In this document: positions 47,339-56,903 of the stretch, piece after piece
Layout: each line of letters starts with the position of its first letter
How positions within the stretch are numbered: the first letter of the stretch is position 1
From: Paenibacillus algicola
GTDB lineage: Bacteria > Bacillota > Bacilli > Paenibacillales > Paenibacillaceae
Assembly: GCF_005577435.1 (NCBI RefSeq)
Contig: NZ_CP040396.1
Location: forward strand, 1,670,501 to 1,734,500
Length of the DNA: 64,000 nt
Reading direction: 5' to 3'
Program-made: the position numbers and the translations under genes
Notes under the pieces: generated by a model
What the model was told of the DNA's origin: nothing
The model's input: the letters and a program-made list of their open reading frames with translations, nothing else
Database searches by the model: none

Positions 47339-48481
47339 ATGCAGGCACAGGCTAGATTGTTACTGGAGGATGGAACGCTGTTCAACGGCAAATCCTTCGG
47401 CGCAGATGCTGAAATGACTGGCGAAGTCGTATTTAACACAGGGATTACCGGATATCAGGAGGTGCTTTCCGACCCGTCCTACTGCGGTCAGATCGTGACC
47501 ATGACGTATCCTTTGATTGGCAACTACGGGATTACACGGGATGACTTTGAAAGCATCCGTCCTTTTGTACACGGCTTTGTCGTCCGCCGGCATGAGCCTG
47601 TTCCAAGCAACTGGCGTGCAGAATACAGCGTGGACAGCCTGCTTAAAGAGTATGGTATCCCCGGCATCAGCGGCATTGACACCCGTATGCTGACCCGAAT
47701 TATCCGCCACCATGGTACGATGAAGGGAATTCTGACCACGTCAAGCAAATCAGTCGAAGAGCTGATGGAGATGATGGCAGACACGTCGATTCCACAGCTG
47801 CGCAACCAGGTTGCGCGTACTTCAACTCCGCAAATGTTCACCAGCCCGGGTCAAAAAGAACGGATCGTTCTGGTTGACTTCGGCGCAAAAAGCGGCATTC
47901 TGCGTGAGCTGACTGCCCGCGGCTGTGACGTGATCGTGGTTCCGCATGATACCACGGCTGATGAAATCCGCCGCCTTCATCCGGACGGCATCCAGCTGTC
48001 CAACGGTCCTGGGGACCCGAAAGATGTTCCATATGCCGTGGATATGATTAAGGAATTGCTCGGAGAATACCCGATCTTCGGCATCTGCCTGGGTCACCAG
48101 CTATTCGCGCTGGCTTCCGGTGCAGACACCGAGAAGCTGAAGTTCGGCCATCGCGGCGGCAACCATCCGGTGAAAGAACTGGCGACAGACCGCTGCTACA
48201 TCACTTCGCAGAACCATGGCTACACAGTGAAAGAGGATTCTGTGGCAAGCACTGATCTTGAAGTAACTCATATCAACAACAATGACAAAACCGTAGAAGG
48301 CCTGAAGCATAAGAAGTATCCGGCATTCTCCGTACAGTATCATCCGGAAGCTGCGCCAGGTCCTCATGACAGCAGCTACCTCTTCGATGATTTCCTGGAA
48401 ATGATTCGTCAGCATAAAACCAATGAAATTCGCAAGCCGCGCCAGGCGGAACTCGCTGCAGCCGTGAAAGGAGCTCGCTAA
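47339..48481 (+). CDS. carA: Carbamoyl-phosphate synthase small (glutaminase) chain
   Basis: 380-residue glutaminase supplying ammonia to CarB. The class I amidotransferase block [13 protein letters not shown] carries the nucleophilic Cys (about residue 248), with the His and Glu of the triad in [15 protein letters not shown] 47339 has AGGAG eight bases upstream; the ORF start at 47321 overlaps it. Two bases separate it from carB. Confidence 0.94.
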   Translation: MQAQARLLLEDGTLFNGKSFGADAEMTGEVVFNTGITGYQEVLSDPSYCGQIVTMTYPLIGNYGITRDDFESIRPFVHGFVVRRHEPVPSNWRAEYSVDSLLKEYGIPGISGIDTRMLTRIIRHHGTMKGILTTSSKSVEELMEMMADTSIPQLRNQVARTSTPQMFTSPGQKERIVLVDFGAKSGILRELTARGCDVIVVPHDTTADEIRRLHPDGIQLSNGPGDPKDVPYAVDMIKELLGEYPIFGICLGHQLFALASGADTEKLKFGHRGGNHPVKELATDRCYITSQNHGYTVKEDSVASTDLEVTHINNNDKTVEGLKHKKYPAFSVQYHPEAAPGPHDSSYLFDDFLEMIRQHKTNEIRKPRQAELAAAVKGAR

Positions 48482-48482
48482 T

Positions 48483-51400
48483 ATGCCTAAAAACGAACAA
48501 CTCAAAAAAATTCTGGTTATCGGCTCTGGCCCGATCGTTATCGGTCAGGCTGCAGAATTTGACTATGCCGGTACCCAGGCTTGCGAGGCCTTGAAGGAAG
48601 AAGGCGTCGAGGTTGTCCTGATTAACAGCAACCCGGCCACCATCATGACCGATACCAATATGGCTGACAAAGTATACATTGAGCCCATTACGCTGGATTT
48701 TGTAACACAGATTATCCGCCAGGAGCGTCCGGATGGACTGCTTCCGACGCTTGGCGGCCAGACGGGCCTGAACATGGCGGTAGAGCTTGCTCGTGCCGGC
48801 ATTCTGGAGCAGGAGAACGTGAAGCTGCTCGGAACCCAGCTGAACTCTATTGAGAAGGCGGAGGACCGTGATCTGTTCCGTGCACTTATGCATGAGCTGG
48901 AGCAGCCGGTTCCAGAGAGCACGATCGTAACTACTCTGCAGGAAGCGCTGGATTTCGCCGATGAAATCGGCTACCCGCTGATTGTGCGTCCGGCATACAC
49001 CCTGGGCGGCACCGGCGGCGGTATTTGTGCGAATGAGGAGGAGCTGCGTGAGACTGTATCCTCCGGCATCCGCTACAGCCCGATCAACCAGTGTCTCGTC
49101 GAGAAGAGCATCGCCGGCATGAAAGAAGTAGAGTACGAGGTTATGCGGGACGCGAACGATAACTGTATCGTCGTTTGTAACATGGAGAACTTTGACCCTG
49201 TAGGCGTACACACCGGGGACAGTATCGTTGTGGCACCGAGCCAGACGCTGTCCGACCGTGAATACCAGATGCTGAGATCGGCATCCCTGAAAATTATTCG
49301 TGCCCTCAATATTGAAGGCGGATGTAATGTGCAGTTTGCGCTGGATCCAAACAGCTATCAATACTATGTTATCGAGGTAAATCCGCGGGTAAGCCGCTCT
49401 TCTGCGCTTGCATCCAAGGCAACAGGCTACCCGATTGCCAAAATGGCAGCGAAGATTGCGATGGGCTACACGCTGGATGAGCTTGTCAATCCGGTTACAG
49501 GCCAAACCTACGCTTGCTTTGAGCCAACCCTGGATTACATCGTCAGCAAAATTCCACGCTGGCCGTTCGACAAGTTCACTTCGGCCAACCGTAAGCTGGG
49601 CACGCAAATGAAGGCCACCGGCGAGGTTATGGCGATTGGCCGGACGTTTGAAGAGTCGATGCACAAAGCGGTTCGTTCCCTTGAAATCGGCGTGCACCGC
49701 ATTCATCTGAAGGAGGCTGCTTCTCTGAGCGAGGAAGTTCTGCAGCAGCGCCTGATCAAGCCGGATGATGAGCGGATGTTCCTGGTTGCCGAGGCGTTCC
49801 GCCGCGGCTACGGACTGCAGCAAATTCAGGACCTTACCCATATCGACTGGTGGTTCCTTGACAAGCTGGAGGGCATTATCAAGTATGAGGAGCACATCCG
49901 CAGCGAAGCATCGCTGACTTATGAAACACTGTACGAAGCCAAGCGCATGGGCTTTACCGACCGCGCAATCGCCGAGCTTCGCACAGAAGGCGGGGCGTCC
50001 TCCCACACAACGGAAGAGTCCATTCGCTTCCTGCGTCATGAGCACGGACTTCGTCCGGTATACAAAATGGTAGACACCTGTGCGGCCGAGTTTGAAGCGT
50101 CCACGCCGTACTACTACTCTACGTATGAAACCGAAAATGAAGTGATCGGCTCTGCCAAAGAGAAGATTGTCGTGCTGGGATCAGGACCGATCCGTATCGG
50201 ACAGGGCATCGAGTTCGACTACTCGACCGTCCATGCCGTATGGGCTATTCAAAAAGCCGGCTATGAAGCGGTGATTATTAACAACAACCCGGAGACCGTA
50301 TCGACGGACTTCAGTACATCTGACAGACTGTACTTTGAGCCGCTGTTCTTCGAGGATGTCATGAATGTGATCGAGCAGGAGAAGCCAATCGGCGTTATTG
50401 TCCAGTTCGGGGGTCAAACGGCGATCAACCTGGCTGCGCCGCTCGCAAAAGCAGGCGTTAACATTCTGGGTACGAGTCTTGCCAGCATTGATGAGGCGGA
50501 GAACCGCAAGAAGTTCGAAGCGCTGCTCTCCCGTCTGAACATTGCACAGCCGCAGGGCAGCACCGTGACCTCGGTGGATGAAGCGGTAGGCACTGCGCAG
50601 TCGCTGGGCTATCCGGTACTGGTAAGACCGTCCTACGTTCTTGGCGGACGCGCGATGGAAATCGTCTACTCCGACAGCGAGCTGCTGGGATATATGGAGC
50701 AGGCTGTGAAGATTAATCCGGAGCATCCGGTATTGATTGACCGCTACATGCTGGGCAAAGAAGTGGAAGTGGATGCGATCTGTGACGGAGAGACCGTTCT
50801 GATTCCGGGTATCATGGAGCATGTGGAACGGGCAGGGGTTCACTCCGGCGACTCCATCGCTGTATACCCGCCGCAGTATCTGAGCCAGCAGCTGAAGGAC
50901 AAGATTACGGAGATTACGATCAAGATTGCGAAGGAACTGCAAACCTACGGACTCGTCAACATCCAGTTTGTCATCTACAAGGATGAGGTGTACGTGATTG
51001 AGGTAAATCCTCGTTCTTCCCGGACGGTTCCATTCCTGAGCAAGGTGACGGGAATCCCGATGGCGAATCTCGCAACCCAGGCGATTCTGGGAAGCAAGCT
51101 GAAGGATCTGGGCTATCAGGAAGGCATGTGGCCAGAGAGCGAGTATGTATCGGTAAAGGTACCGGTATTCTCCTTCGCGAAGCTGCGCCGTGTTGAGCCA
51201 ACCCTGGGTCCGGAAATGAAATCCACGGGTGAGGTTATGGGCCGTGACGTGAAATATGCCAAAGCACTTTACAAAGGTCTGATCGGTGCAGGCATGAAGA
51301 TTCCTTCCACAGGAGCCATTGTAGCGACGATTGCCGACAAGGATAAAGCGGAGGCGACTGAACTGCTGAAGGGCTTCCACAAGCTGGGCTACAAAATTCT

Positions 51401-51695
51401 CGCGACAGGCGGTACTGCGAAGGCGCTGCAGGAAGCAGGGCTGGATGTAACGACGATCAACAAGCTGTCTGAGGGTGCCCCGAACATTTTGGATATGATC
51501 CGAACGGGTGAAGCGAACTTTGTCTTCAACACCTTGACCAAAGGCAAGACTCCGGAGCGTGACGGATTCCGAATCCGCCGTGAAGCGGTTGAGAACGGAG
51601 TCGTATGCATGACCTCTCTGGATACTGTACGTGAGCTGCTGACGATGCTGGAGACAATTAACTTCACTTCGGAAGCGATGCCGGTTCTACAGTAA
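48483..51695 (+). CDS. carB: Carbamoyl-phosphate synthase large chain
   Basis: 1070-residue enzyme made of two homologous ATP-grasp halves (roughly 1-400 and 550-935) and a C-terminal MGS allosteric domain (from about 940). The starts of the halves repeat as [20 protein letters not shown] and [20 protein letters not shown]. Together with CarA it makes carbamoyl phosphate for pyrimidines. Large antisense ORFs across it are shadows. Confidence 0.96.
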   Translation: MPKNEQLKKILVIGSGPIVIGQAAEFDYAGTQACEALKEEGVEVVLINSNPATIMTDTNMADKVYIEPITLDFVTQIIRQERPDGLLPTLGGQTGLNMAVELARAGILEQENVKLLGTQLNSIEKAEDRDLFRALMHELEQPVPESTIVTTLQEALDFADEIGYPLIVRPAYTLGGTGGGICANEEELRETVSSGIRYSPINQCLVEKSIAGMKEVEYEVMRDANDNCIVVCNMENFDPVGVHTGDSIVVAPSQTLSDREYQMLRSASLKIIRALNIEGGCNVQFALDPNSYQYYVIEVNPRVSRSSALASKATGYPIAKMAAKIAMGYTLDELVNPVTGQTYACFEPTLDYIVSKIPRWPFDKFTSANRKLGTQMKATGEVMAIGRTFEESMHKAVRSLEIGVHRIHLKEAASLSEEVLQQRLIKPDDERMFLVAEAFRRGYGLQQIQDLTHIDWWFLDKLEGIIKYEEHIRSEASLTYETLYEAKRMGFTDRAIAELRTEGGASSHTTEESIRFLRHEHGLRPVYKMVDTCAAEFEASTPYYYSTYETENEVIGSAKEKIVVLGSGPIRIGQGIEFDYSTVHAVWAIQKAGYEAVIINNNPETVSTDFSTSDRLYFEPLFFEDVMNVIEQEKPIGVIVQFGGQTAINLAAPLAKAGVNILGTSLASIDEAENRKKFEALLSRLNIAQPQGSTVTSVDEAVGTAQSLGYPVLVRPSYVLGGRAMEIVYSDSELLGYMEQAVKINPEHPVLIDRYMLGKEVEVDAICDGETVLIPGIMEHVERAGVHSGDSIAVYPPQYLSQQLKDKITEITIKIAKELQTYGLVNIQFVIYKDEVYVIEVNPRSSRTVPFLSKVTGIPMANLATQAILGSKLKDLGYQEGMWPESEYVSVKVPVFSFAKLRRVEPTLGPEMKSTGEVMGRDVKYAKALYKGLIGAGMKIPSTGAIVATIADKDKAEATELLKGFHKLGYKILATGGTAKALQEAGLDVTTINKLSEGAPNILDMIRTGEANFVFNTLTKGKTPERDGFRIRREAVENGVVCMTSLDTVRELLTMLETINFTSEAMPVLQ

Positions 51696-51712
51696 AAAGA
51701 GGGAGGAATTTC

Positions 51713-52450
51713 ATGAATACCGGTTATGAATCCATGGCGGGCCGCCTGATGGTGGCCCTGGATTATCCGGATGCTTCCCAAGCATCTGATTTGATCCGTC
51801 AGCTGGAAGGCATCCCGTGCTATATGAAGGTAGGTATGCAGCTTTTTTATGCGGCGGGACCTGATTTTGTCCGGGCGTTGAAAGCTAGGGGTTACCGTGT
51901 TTTTCTGGACGTGAAGATGCATGATATTCCCAACACTGTAAAGGGCGGCTCGCATAGCGTAACGCGTCTGGGTGTGGACATGTTTAATGTGCACGCAGCC
52001 GGGGGCGTGCAGATGATGGAAGCAGCCAAGGACGGGGCCGAAGCAGCCGTTGCGGAAACCCCGGGCCTTGTCATGCCCTCCATCATAGCGGTCACTCAGC
52101 TCACCAGCACGAGTCAGCAGATGATGAATGAGGAGATTGGCGTTTCCGGAACTGTAGAGGATGCGGTTGTTCGTTATGCTCAAATGGCGCAGCAGGCAGG
52201 CCTTCACGGTGTGGTAGCTTCTTCTCTCGAAGTGACAGCTATTGCAGCGGCGTGCGGTCCGCAGTTTCAGACCGTGACCCCAGGTATCCGTCCTGCCGGC
52301 AGCGGTATTGGCGATCAGTCCCGCGTGCTTACCCCTGGACAAGCGATTGCCCGCGGCAGCCATTATCTGGTGGTGGGACGTCCGATTACAGCTGCACAGA
52401 ATCCGAGGGAAGCTGCAGAGCAAATTATAGAGGAGATGATGTTGACATGA
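51713..52450 (+). CDS. pyrF: Orotidine-5'-phosphate decarboxylase PyrF
   Basis: 245-residue TIM-barrel decarboxylase giving UMP. The start VALDYPDASQA and the catalytic Lys-containing FLDVKMHDIPNTVKGG (about residues 61-76) are as in the bacterial type I enzymes. GGGAGGAAT precedes ATG. The last bases overlap pyrE (ATGA). Confidence 0.94.
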   Translation: MNTGYESMAGRLMVALDYPDASQASDLIRQLEGIPCYMKVGMQLFYAAGPDFVRALKARGYRVFLDVKMHDIPNTVKGGSHSVTRLGVDMFNVHAAGGVQMMEAAKDGAEAAVAETPGLVMPSIIAVTQLTSTSQQMMNEEIGVSGTVEDAVVRYAQMAQQAGLHGVVASSLEVTAIAAACGPQFQTVTPGIRPAGSGIGDQSRVLTPGQAIARGSHYLVVGRPITAAQNPREAAEQIIEEMMLT

Positions 52451-53094
52451 ATACCTTGAACGGAGTACCTCAGCAAATCGCATCGTATTTGCTGGAGATC
52501 GAAGCTGTCGCCCTGCGTCCGCATCAGCCCTTCACCTGGACATCCGGCATTCAATCTCCGATTTATTGCGATAACCGGCTGACCATGTCTCATCCACAAG
52601 TTCGGGACTTTATAGCGGAGAGCTTTGCGGCGATCATTCGGGAGCAGTTCCCGGACACGGACGTCATTGCAGGCACGGCAACAGCTGGCATCCCTCATGC
52701 TGCCTGGGTTGCCCAGAAGCTGAATCTGCCTATGGCCTATATCCGCGATAAGGCCAAGGGCCATGGCAAGGAGAATCTGATCGAAGGACAGATCAAGCCG
52801 GGTCAGAAGGCCATCGTAATTGAGGATCTAATCTCCACCGGGGGAAGCTCTATTAAAGCGGCGAAGGCTGTAGAGGAGGCCGGTGCACAGGTTCAAAGCG
52901 TCCTGGCGATTTTCAGCTATCAGCTGGACAAGGCCGAGAAGGCGTTTGAGGAAGCGGGTGTGCCGCTGCAAAGTCTTTCTAACTACACGGCGTTGACCGA
53001 AGTAGCTCTCGAAAAGGGTGTAATTCAGAAGGAAGATCTGGAGCTGCTGCAATCCTTTAGAGCCAATCCGGCTGCCTACGGCCAGAAGCAGTAG
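52447..53094 (+). CDS. pyrE: Orotate phosphoribosyltransferase PyrE
   Basis: 215-residue enzyme joining orotate and PRPP. The PRPP loop KAIVIEDLISTGGSSIKAA is at about residues 120-138. ATG 52447 overlaps the pyrF stop; a longer in-frame ORF from 52252 is a shadow of pyrF. Last gene of the operon, followed by a terminator. Confidence 0.95.
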   Translation: MNTLNGVPQQIASYLLEIEAVALRPHQPFTWTSGIQSPIYCDNRLTMSHPQVRDFIAESFAAIIREQFPDTDVIAGTATAGIPHAAWVAQKLNLPMAYIRDKAKGHGKENLIEGQIKPGQKAIVIEDLISTGGSSIKAAKAVEEAGAQVQSVLAIFSYQLDKAEKAFEEAGVPLQSLSNYTALTEVALEKGVIQKEDLELLQSFRANPAAYGQKQ

Positions 53095-53124
53095 CGCATT
53101 TTTACTTAACTGGAGCTATATGAC

Positions 53125-53176
53125 AAAGACCGAAGACGGCTGCCTGAGGGGCGGCTTTGAGCTTCGGTCTTTTTTT
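53125..53176 (+). terminator. Terminator of the pyr operon
   Basis: AAAGACCGAAG (53125-53135) pairs with CTTCGGTCTTT (53162-53172) over a 26-base loop, followed by a T run. Confidence 0.9.
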
Positions 53177-53321
53177 GCGTGGATGTAGGTGGAGGAGTGG
53201 CAATGATGACTCGTGATTTTTATATTACTATGATCATAAGTATAAAATATATTGAATTATAGCTTTGTATTAACATATAATTAGACTATAAGTGAAATAA
53301 AAGTATAAAAGAGGTGTGGTT

Positions 53322-54239
53322 ATGCTCGCCATTGAAGCGGTAGGCCTCAGCAAGCAATATGGACAACGGATCGGGGTTACGGGACTGAATATGGAGGTGC
53401 GGCAAGGGGAAATCTTCGGGTTTATTGGCCCCAACGGAGCTGGAAAGTCTACAACCATCCGTATGCTCATGCAGCTGATTCATCCGACATCCGGATCCCT
53501 GCAGGTGCTGGGAGAGGCTCAGGATCGAGAAAAGCCGGAGCTGCGCAAGCGTATAGGCTATCTGCCGTCTGAAGTAATGCTCTATCCCCAAATGACGGGA
53601 AAGCAGGCGCTGGAGCTCACTGCCCGGGCTTACGGGCGGAGGCTCAAGGATACACCAGCCATGAATTACGCAGAACGGCTGCAGTGGAATCCGGATTTGA
53701 AAATGAAATCTTACTCATTGGGTAATCGGAAGAAGCTCGGTATCATCCTATCCCTGCTGCATCAGCCCGAGCTGCTTATTCTGGATGAGCCAACCTCTGG
53801 ATTGGATCCGCTGATCCAGCGAGAGCTGTTTCAATTGCTGTCAGAGCTGAACCGTCAGGAGGGCATGACTATTTTTTTCTCGACGCATGTGTTATCTGAG
53901 GTGGAGAAGCTTTGTGAGCGGGTTGCTTTTATTAAGGAAGGACAGCTGCTGCGGGTCAATCGGCTTGAAGAGCTGTCTTCTGGTCGTACACACCGAGTCT
54001 CCGTGCAATTTGATACCCCGGGAGATCAGAGGGAGACCTTGCCGCTAAAGGAGCTGGATGCTCAAATACAGTTTGACGGCATATATCATACGCTGGAGGC
54101 ATCAGGACCGAAGCTGTCTTCGCTGCTTGCCGCGTTGTCGGGATTGCCGGTGCAGGATCTGGAAATTCGCCGGCCGACGCTGGAGGAGCTGTTCATGGAC
54201 GATTACAGGGCACGTAATGAAGAGGGGGAAGAAGCGTGA
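53322..54239 (+). CDS. ABC exporter ATP-binding protein
   Basis: 305-residue ATPase of a CcmA/YxlF-type exporter. Walker A GPNGAGKST, signature YSLGNRKKLGI (a degenerate LSGGQ) and Walker B LLILDEPTSGLDP are present. The C-terminal ~80 residues are a DUF-type tail typical of exporter ATPases. ATG 53322 lies six bases after GAGGTG; GTG 53316 overlaps it. Overlaps the permease gene by four bases. Confidence 0.9.
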   Translation: MLAIEAVGLSKQYGQRIGVTGLNMEVRQGEIFGFIGPNGAGKSTTIRMLMQLIHPTSGSLQVLGEAQDREKPELRKRIGYLPSEVMLYPQMTGKQALELTARAYGRRLKDTPAMNYAERLQWNPDLKMKSYSLGNRKKLGIILSLLHQPELLILDEPTSGLDPLIQRELFQLLSELNRQEGMTIFFSTHVLSEVEKLCERVAFIKEGQLLRVNRLEELSSGRTHRVSVQFDTPGDQRETLPLKELDAQIQFDGIYHTLEASGPKLSSLLAALSGLPVQDLEIRRPTLEELFMDDYRARNEEGEEA

Positions 54240-55036
54240 GCTGGAACATTGTTTCTCATGAGCTGCGGCAGAATCGACGTGCTTTTTTTACGTGTCTTGG
54301 GGTAACGGTCGTCTTCATTCTGCTGCTGCTGGCTAAGGCAGATGCATTCGTGGATAATCCCGAAATGGAGCGACTGCTGGGAAGCATGCCGCCGGGATTG
54401 GTTCAGGCCTTTGGTCTGGATGTCGAAAGCTTCCGCACGCTGCAGGGGTATTTGGCGACACAGGTGTTTCCATATTTCATCGTGATTTTATCTTCATTTG
54501 CTGCTGCCTGGGCTGCGGGGAGCATTGCCAAGGAGAAGGATCGCGGCACAGGTGAATACCTGTTCACGCTTCCATACCGTCGTTCGGGTATATTCTGGTC
54601 CAAAGCGGCAGCGCACTGGATTTATATGAGCCTGGTGTATATTGCAGGCAGCGGCGTTTTGCTGGCGCTTCTTTACAGCAAGGCATCGGGGGAGCTTTCA
54701 TGGGACCAAGTGCTTTTGCTGCTGTGGTCGGGCTACTTGCTCGTGCTGTGCTTTATGGGGATTGGGTATATGCTGACCTCGTGGTTTGCTTCCGATCGGA
54801 CGGCTGTGGGGATTGCGTGCGGGGTGGCTGTACTGGCTTTTTTCCTGGATATGCTGTCCGGGAGTAGCGAATGGATGGAGCTGATCGCACTGCTCTCTCC
54901 GTATCAGCTGGTGGATGCAACAGATATCGTCAGCGGCGGGGGACTGGGCGCGGCAGGGTGGCTGGTGCCGTTAGGCCTGTATGCTGCCGGGCTGGTCGTG
55001 GGTGTTGCGCTGCTGCAGAGAAAGGATATTCCGTAG
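54236..55036 (+). CDS. ABC-2 type permease
   Basis: 266-residue membrane protein with about six helices, an ABC-2-family permease partner of the ATPase upstream (first loop RTLQGYLATQVFPYF and the SIAKEKDRGTGEYL region are typical). Substrate unknown. GTG 54236 overlaps the ATPase stop (GTGA). Confidence 0.88.
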   Translation: MSWNIVSHELRQNRRAFFTCLGVTVVFILLLLAKADAFVDNPEMERLLGSMPPGLVQAFGLDVESFRTLQGYLATQVFPYFIVILSSFAAAWAAGSIAKEKDRGTGEYLFTLPYRRSGIFWSKAAAHWIYMSLVYIAGSGVLLALLYSKASGELSWDQVLLLLWSGYLLVLCFMGIGYMLTSWFASDRTAVGIACGVAVLAFFLDMLSGSSEWMELIALLSPYQLVDATDIVSGGGLGAAGWLVPLGLYAAGLVVGVALLQRKDIP

Positions 55037-55750
55037 ATGACCACTGCGAAACGAAAAGCGATGCTGGAGGCCGGCAAGTCTCTATTTCTATCCCAAGGCA
55101 TCATGCAGACAAGCATGGAGGAGATTGCTGAAGCTGTACCGGTGTCGAAGATGACGGTATATAATCATTTTCAGAGTAAAGAAGGCCTCCTGGATCAGGT
55201 TGTGGATTTAATGATAGCAGAGTCCTGGGCTCAGCTTCAGGAGCTGCTGGATGAGGCGAAGGACCCTCTGGAAGCATTTACGAGGCTGTATCAAGAGCAG
55301 GAACGCTTCTCTCCGGCCGTCAGTGAGCCATTCGTATCGGATCTGACAAAATTTCCGGAGCAGATGGACAAAATGCTGTCTTTTCATCAACAAAAGGTGC
55401 TTCCTGAGCTGCAGCTTCTGATTTTTAAAGGTCAGCAAAAAGGGCAGATCCGTAAGGATATTTCTCCCCATATTCTCGTGGCCTTTCTTAGCTTCATCAA
55501 AGAATACTCTGCACGAGTACCCTGGTATGAAGGATTGGGAAGCCCTAATGCTGTGGGGGAGCAAATGATGCGCATTCTTTATTACGGCTTTCTTGAGCCG
55601 GACTCCCGGAGTTCTGCAGCTTCTGCTGCTGAACCGGAGCTTACCGGTACCGCTGATGATCCCGATAGGGATGACAGAAAAGAGGCTTCTGCGGTAAAGT
55701 CTCCGGATGATAAATTACGATCTATGGAAGCTTGTGAAGCTGAAGAATGA
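55037..55750 (+). CDS. TetR family transcriptional regulator
   Basis: 237-residue regulator. The N-terminal helix-turn-helix (about residues 20-55; TSMEEIAEAVPVSKMTVYNH) is clear; the rest is the ligand-binding half, ending in an acidic low-complexity tail (about 200-237). It begins one base after the permease stop, so it probably controls the exporter operon, though no operator is identified. Confidence 0.9.
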   Translation: MTTAKRKAMLEAGKSLFLSQGIMQTSMEEIAEAVPVSKMTVYNHFQSKEGLLDQVVDLMIAESWAQLQELLDEAKDPLEAFTRLYQEQERFSPAVSEPFVSDLTKFPEQMDKMLSFHQQKVLPELQLLIFKGQQKGQIRKDISPHILVAFLSFIKEYSARVPWYEGLGSPNAVGEQMMRILYYGFLEPDSRSSAASAAEPELTGTADDPDRDDRKEASAVKSPDDKLRSMEACEAEE

Positions 55751-55774
55751 TCAGGGTGAGCAGCATGTAATCGG

Positions 55775-55820
55775 GCTCTTTGGGCATACTAACGACACTG
55801 CGTTAGACATGCTCAAAGGG
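55775..55820 (+). promoter_or_regulatory. Inverted repeat before the 54-residue gene
   Basis: CTAACG and CGTTAG around a short loop lie inside longer complementary arms CTTTGGGCAT and ATGCTCAAAG (one mismatch). No T run follows, so it is likelier an operator or leader structure than a terminator. Confidence 0.45.
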
Positions 55821-55831
55821 AGATGATACCA

Positions 55832-55996
55832 ATGAACTGGGTTTATTATGGCAAGCTGTATACCACCAAATTCCAGGCAGGCTGCTTCGCCAAGCGGTTG
55901 GAGCAGGATGCCTGGCTGTTTGGCTATGGCGATCCTCGGGCCGTTGAAGTGTACCGCTCTCGAAAGGGCAAATATGGAGTCCGATATCTTCCTTAA
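55832..55996 (+). CDS. Hypothetical 54-residue protein
   Basis: ATG 55832, eight bases after AAAGGGAG, opens a frame of 54 residues (MNWVYYGKLYTTKFQAGCFA..., then EVYRSRKGKYGVRYLP). It is basic and aromatic and I recognise no domain. The good ribosome site and in-frame composition support it as a real small gene; the tRNA-Met follows. Confidence 0.55.
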   Translation: MNWVYYGKLYTTKFQAGCFAKRLEQDAWLFGYGDPRAVEVYRSRKGKYGVRYLP

Positions 55997-56052
55997 ATTC
56001 ATAACTGGCAAAGATAACCCGAGGCCACACTGTGAATTCCAGAATTTCAGAC

Positions 56053-56082
56053 TTGACTTGCTGCTGCGAGATCATGTATATT
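56053..56082 (+). promoter_or_regulatory. Putative promoter of the tRNA pair
   Basis: TTGACT (56053-56058), 18 bases, TATATT (56077-56082), about 30 bases before the initiator tRNA. Confidence 0.65.
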
Positions 56083-56112
56083 ATTTATTGTCGCTGTTTG
56101 ATTTTTTATTGA

Positions 56113-56191
<79 letters not shown>

Positions 56192-56234
56192 GTTCTTACT
56201 TGACAATGTACTTATAGGATTTGGTATATGATCA

Positions 56235-56308
56235 GGGCCCTTAGCTCAGTTGGTTAGAGCGGTCGGCTCATAACCGACTGGTCGGGGGTTCGAGTCCCTC
56301 AGGGCCCA
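56235..56308 (+). tRNA. tRNA(CAT), probably Ile2 (lysidine-modified)
   Basis: 74 bases folding as a cloverleaf: acceptor GGGCCCT/AGGGCCC, D arm GCTCAGTTGGTTAGAGC, anticodon stem GTCGG/CCGAC with CTCATAA, T arm GGGGGTTCGAGTCCCTC. The CAT anticodon with a D arm and variable loop resembling Bacillus tRNA-Ile2 (which needs TilS) rather than elongator Met; Met remains possible. CCA is not encoded. Confidence 0.85.
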
Positions 56309-56316
56309 CTTATTGA

Positions 56317-56343
56317 AAAACCCTTGCGCTGCAAGGGTTTTTT
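56317..56343 (+). terminator. Terminator of the tRNA pair
   Basis: AACCCTTGC and GCAAGGGTT form a stem around GCT, followed by TTTTT. Confidence 0.9.
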
Positions 56344-56402
56344 GCTGTTTATGGGGGTTGTTAGGTTGGTTGTAGATGAGTAGCTTTTGATCGGAATTTT
56401 TG

Positions 56403-56426
56403 ATTTGCTAACGGATTTGCTAACGG
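56403..56426 (+). repeat. 12-bp perfect tandem repeat, 2 copies
   Basis: ATTTGCTAACGG occurs at 56403-56414 and again at 56415-56426. It lies just past the stop of the integrase remnant. Paired short repeats of this kind often are integrase arm-binding sites; that is inference. Confidence 0.6.
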
Positions 56427-56433
56427 GATCATT

Positions 56434-56802
56434 TTAATTGCTTGTTCCGGCAAATTTATTGAGCTCAGCTTCGATTCGATCGACTGCTTCATCCTGCATT
56501 GTCGGCAGCAGATGCGAATACCGTTCTTTAAACATTGCAGGAGTCATTCCTAATCGTTCGGCAGCTACTTTAGGGTTGATACCTATTTTCAGTAAAAATG
56601 AAGCGTGTGTATGACCGAGGTCGTGGAAGCGAATTTTTTTAACACCGGCCTTTCTAACGAGTACATCCATTCCTTCAGTAATACGTTTTGGTTTTATCGG
56701 CCCGCCAGTCGGATAACAATAATAGATGCTCATATTAATGCTACAGAACTCTGTTTGAGCAGACTGGTGATCCCGTGTGGGAGTTCCTTGCTGAATTTGC
56801 AA
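56434..56802 (-). pseudogene. Decayed tyrosine recombinase, C-terminal fragment
   Basis: Minus-strand frame of 122 codons whose last ~90 residues match the C-terminal catalytic domain of phage integrases (KIRFHDLGHTHASFLL..., ERYSHLLPTMQDEAVDRI). The canonical HDLRHT has become HDLGHT, and the usual LGH box is LGM, so two catalytic residues (Arg, His) are lost; only the Tyr remains. The N-terminal part is missing or frameshifted. It faces the tRNA, as expected for an element once integrated there. Confidence 0.85.
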
Positions 56803-56838
56803 GACATCGGCAAGTTGTACCTAAACCAAGAATACGTA

Positions 56839-56878
56839 TATGATACTAATGAGGTTGTACAACCTCAATAGTATCATA
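56839..56878. promoter_or_regulatory. 40-bp near-perfect palindrome
   Basis: Left arm 56839-56858 (TATGATACTAATGAGGTTGT) is complementary to the right arm 56859-56878 with one mismatch. It sits 25 bases before the TTG of the next gene, without a T run. It could be a dimeric repressor operator or an RNA hairpin covering the leader. Confidence 0.75.
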
Positions 56879-56903
56879 ACAATTTGAAAGGAGGTTAATA
56901 ATT

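Noticed and set aside
48273-51380. Large minus-strand reading frames (590 and 399 codons) opposite carB
   Set aside because: They are antisense shadows of the carB frame with no ribosome site or domain.
56200-56230. TTGACA and TATATG between the two tRNA genes
   Set aside because: The spacer is 19 bases and the start would fall inside the tRNA; the pair is better explained by the upstream promoter.
56605-56871. Plus-strand frame opposite the integrase remnant
   Set aside because: It is an antisense shadow of the decayed integrase and lacks a ribosome site.
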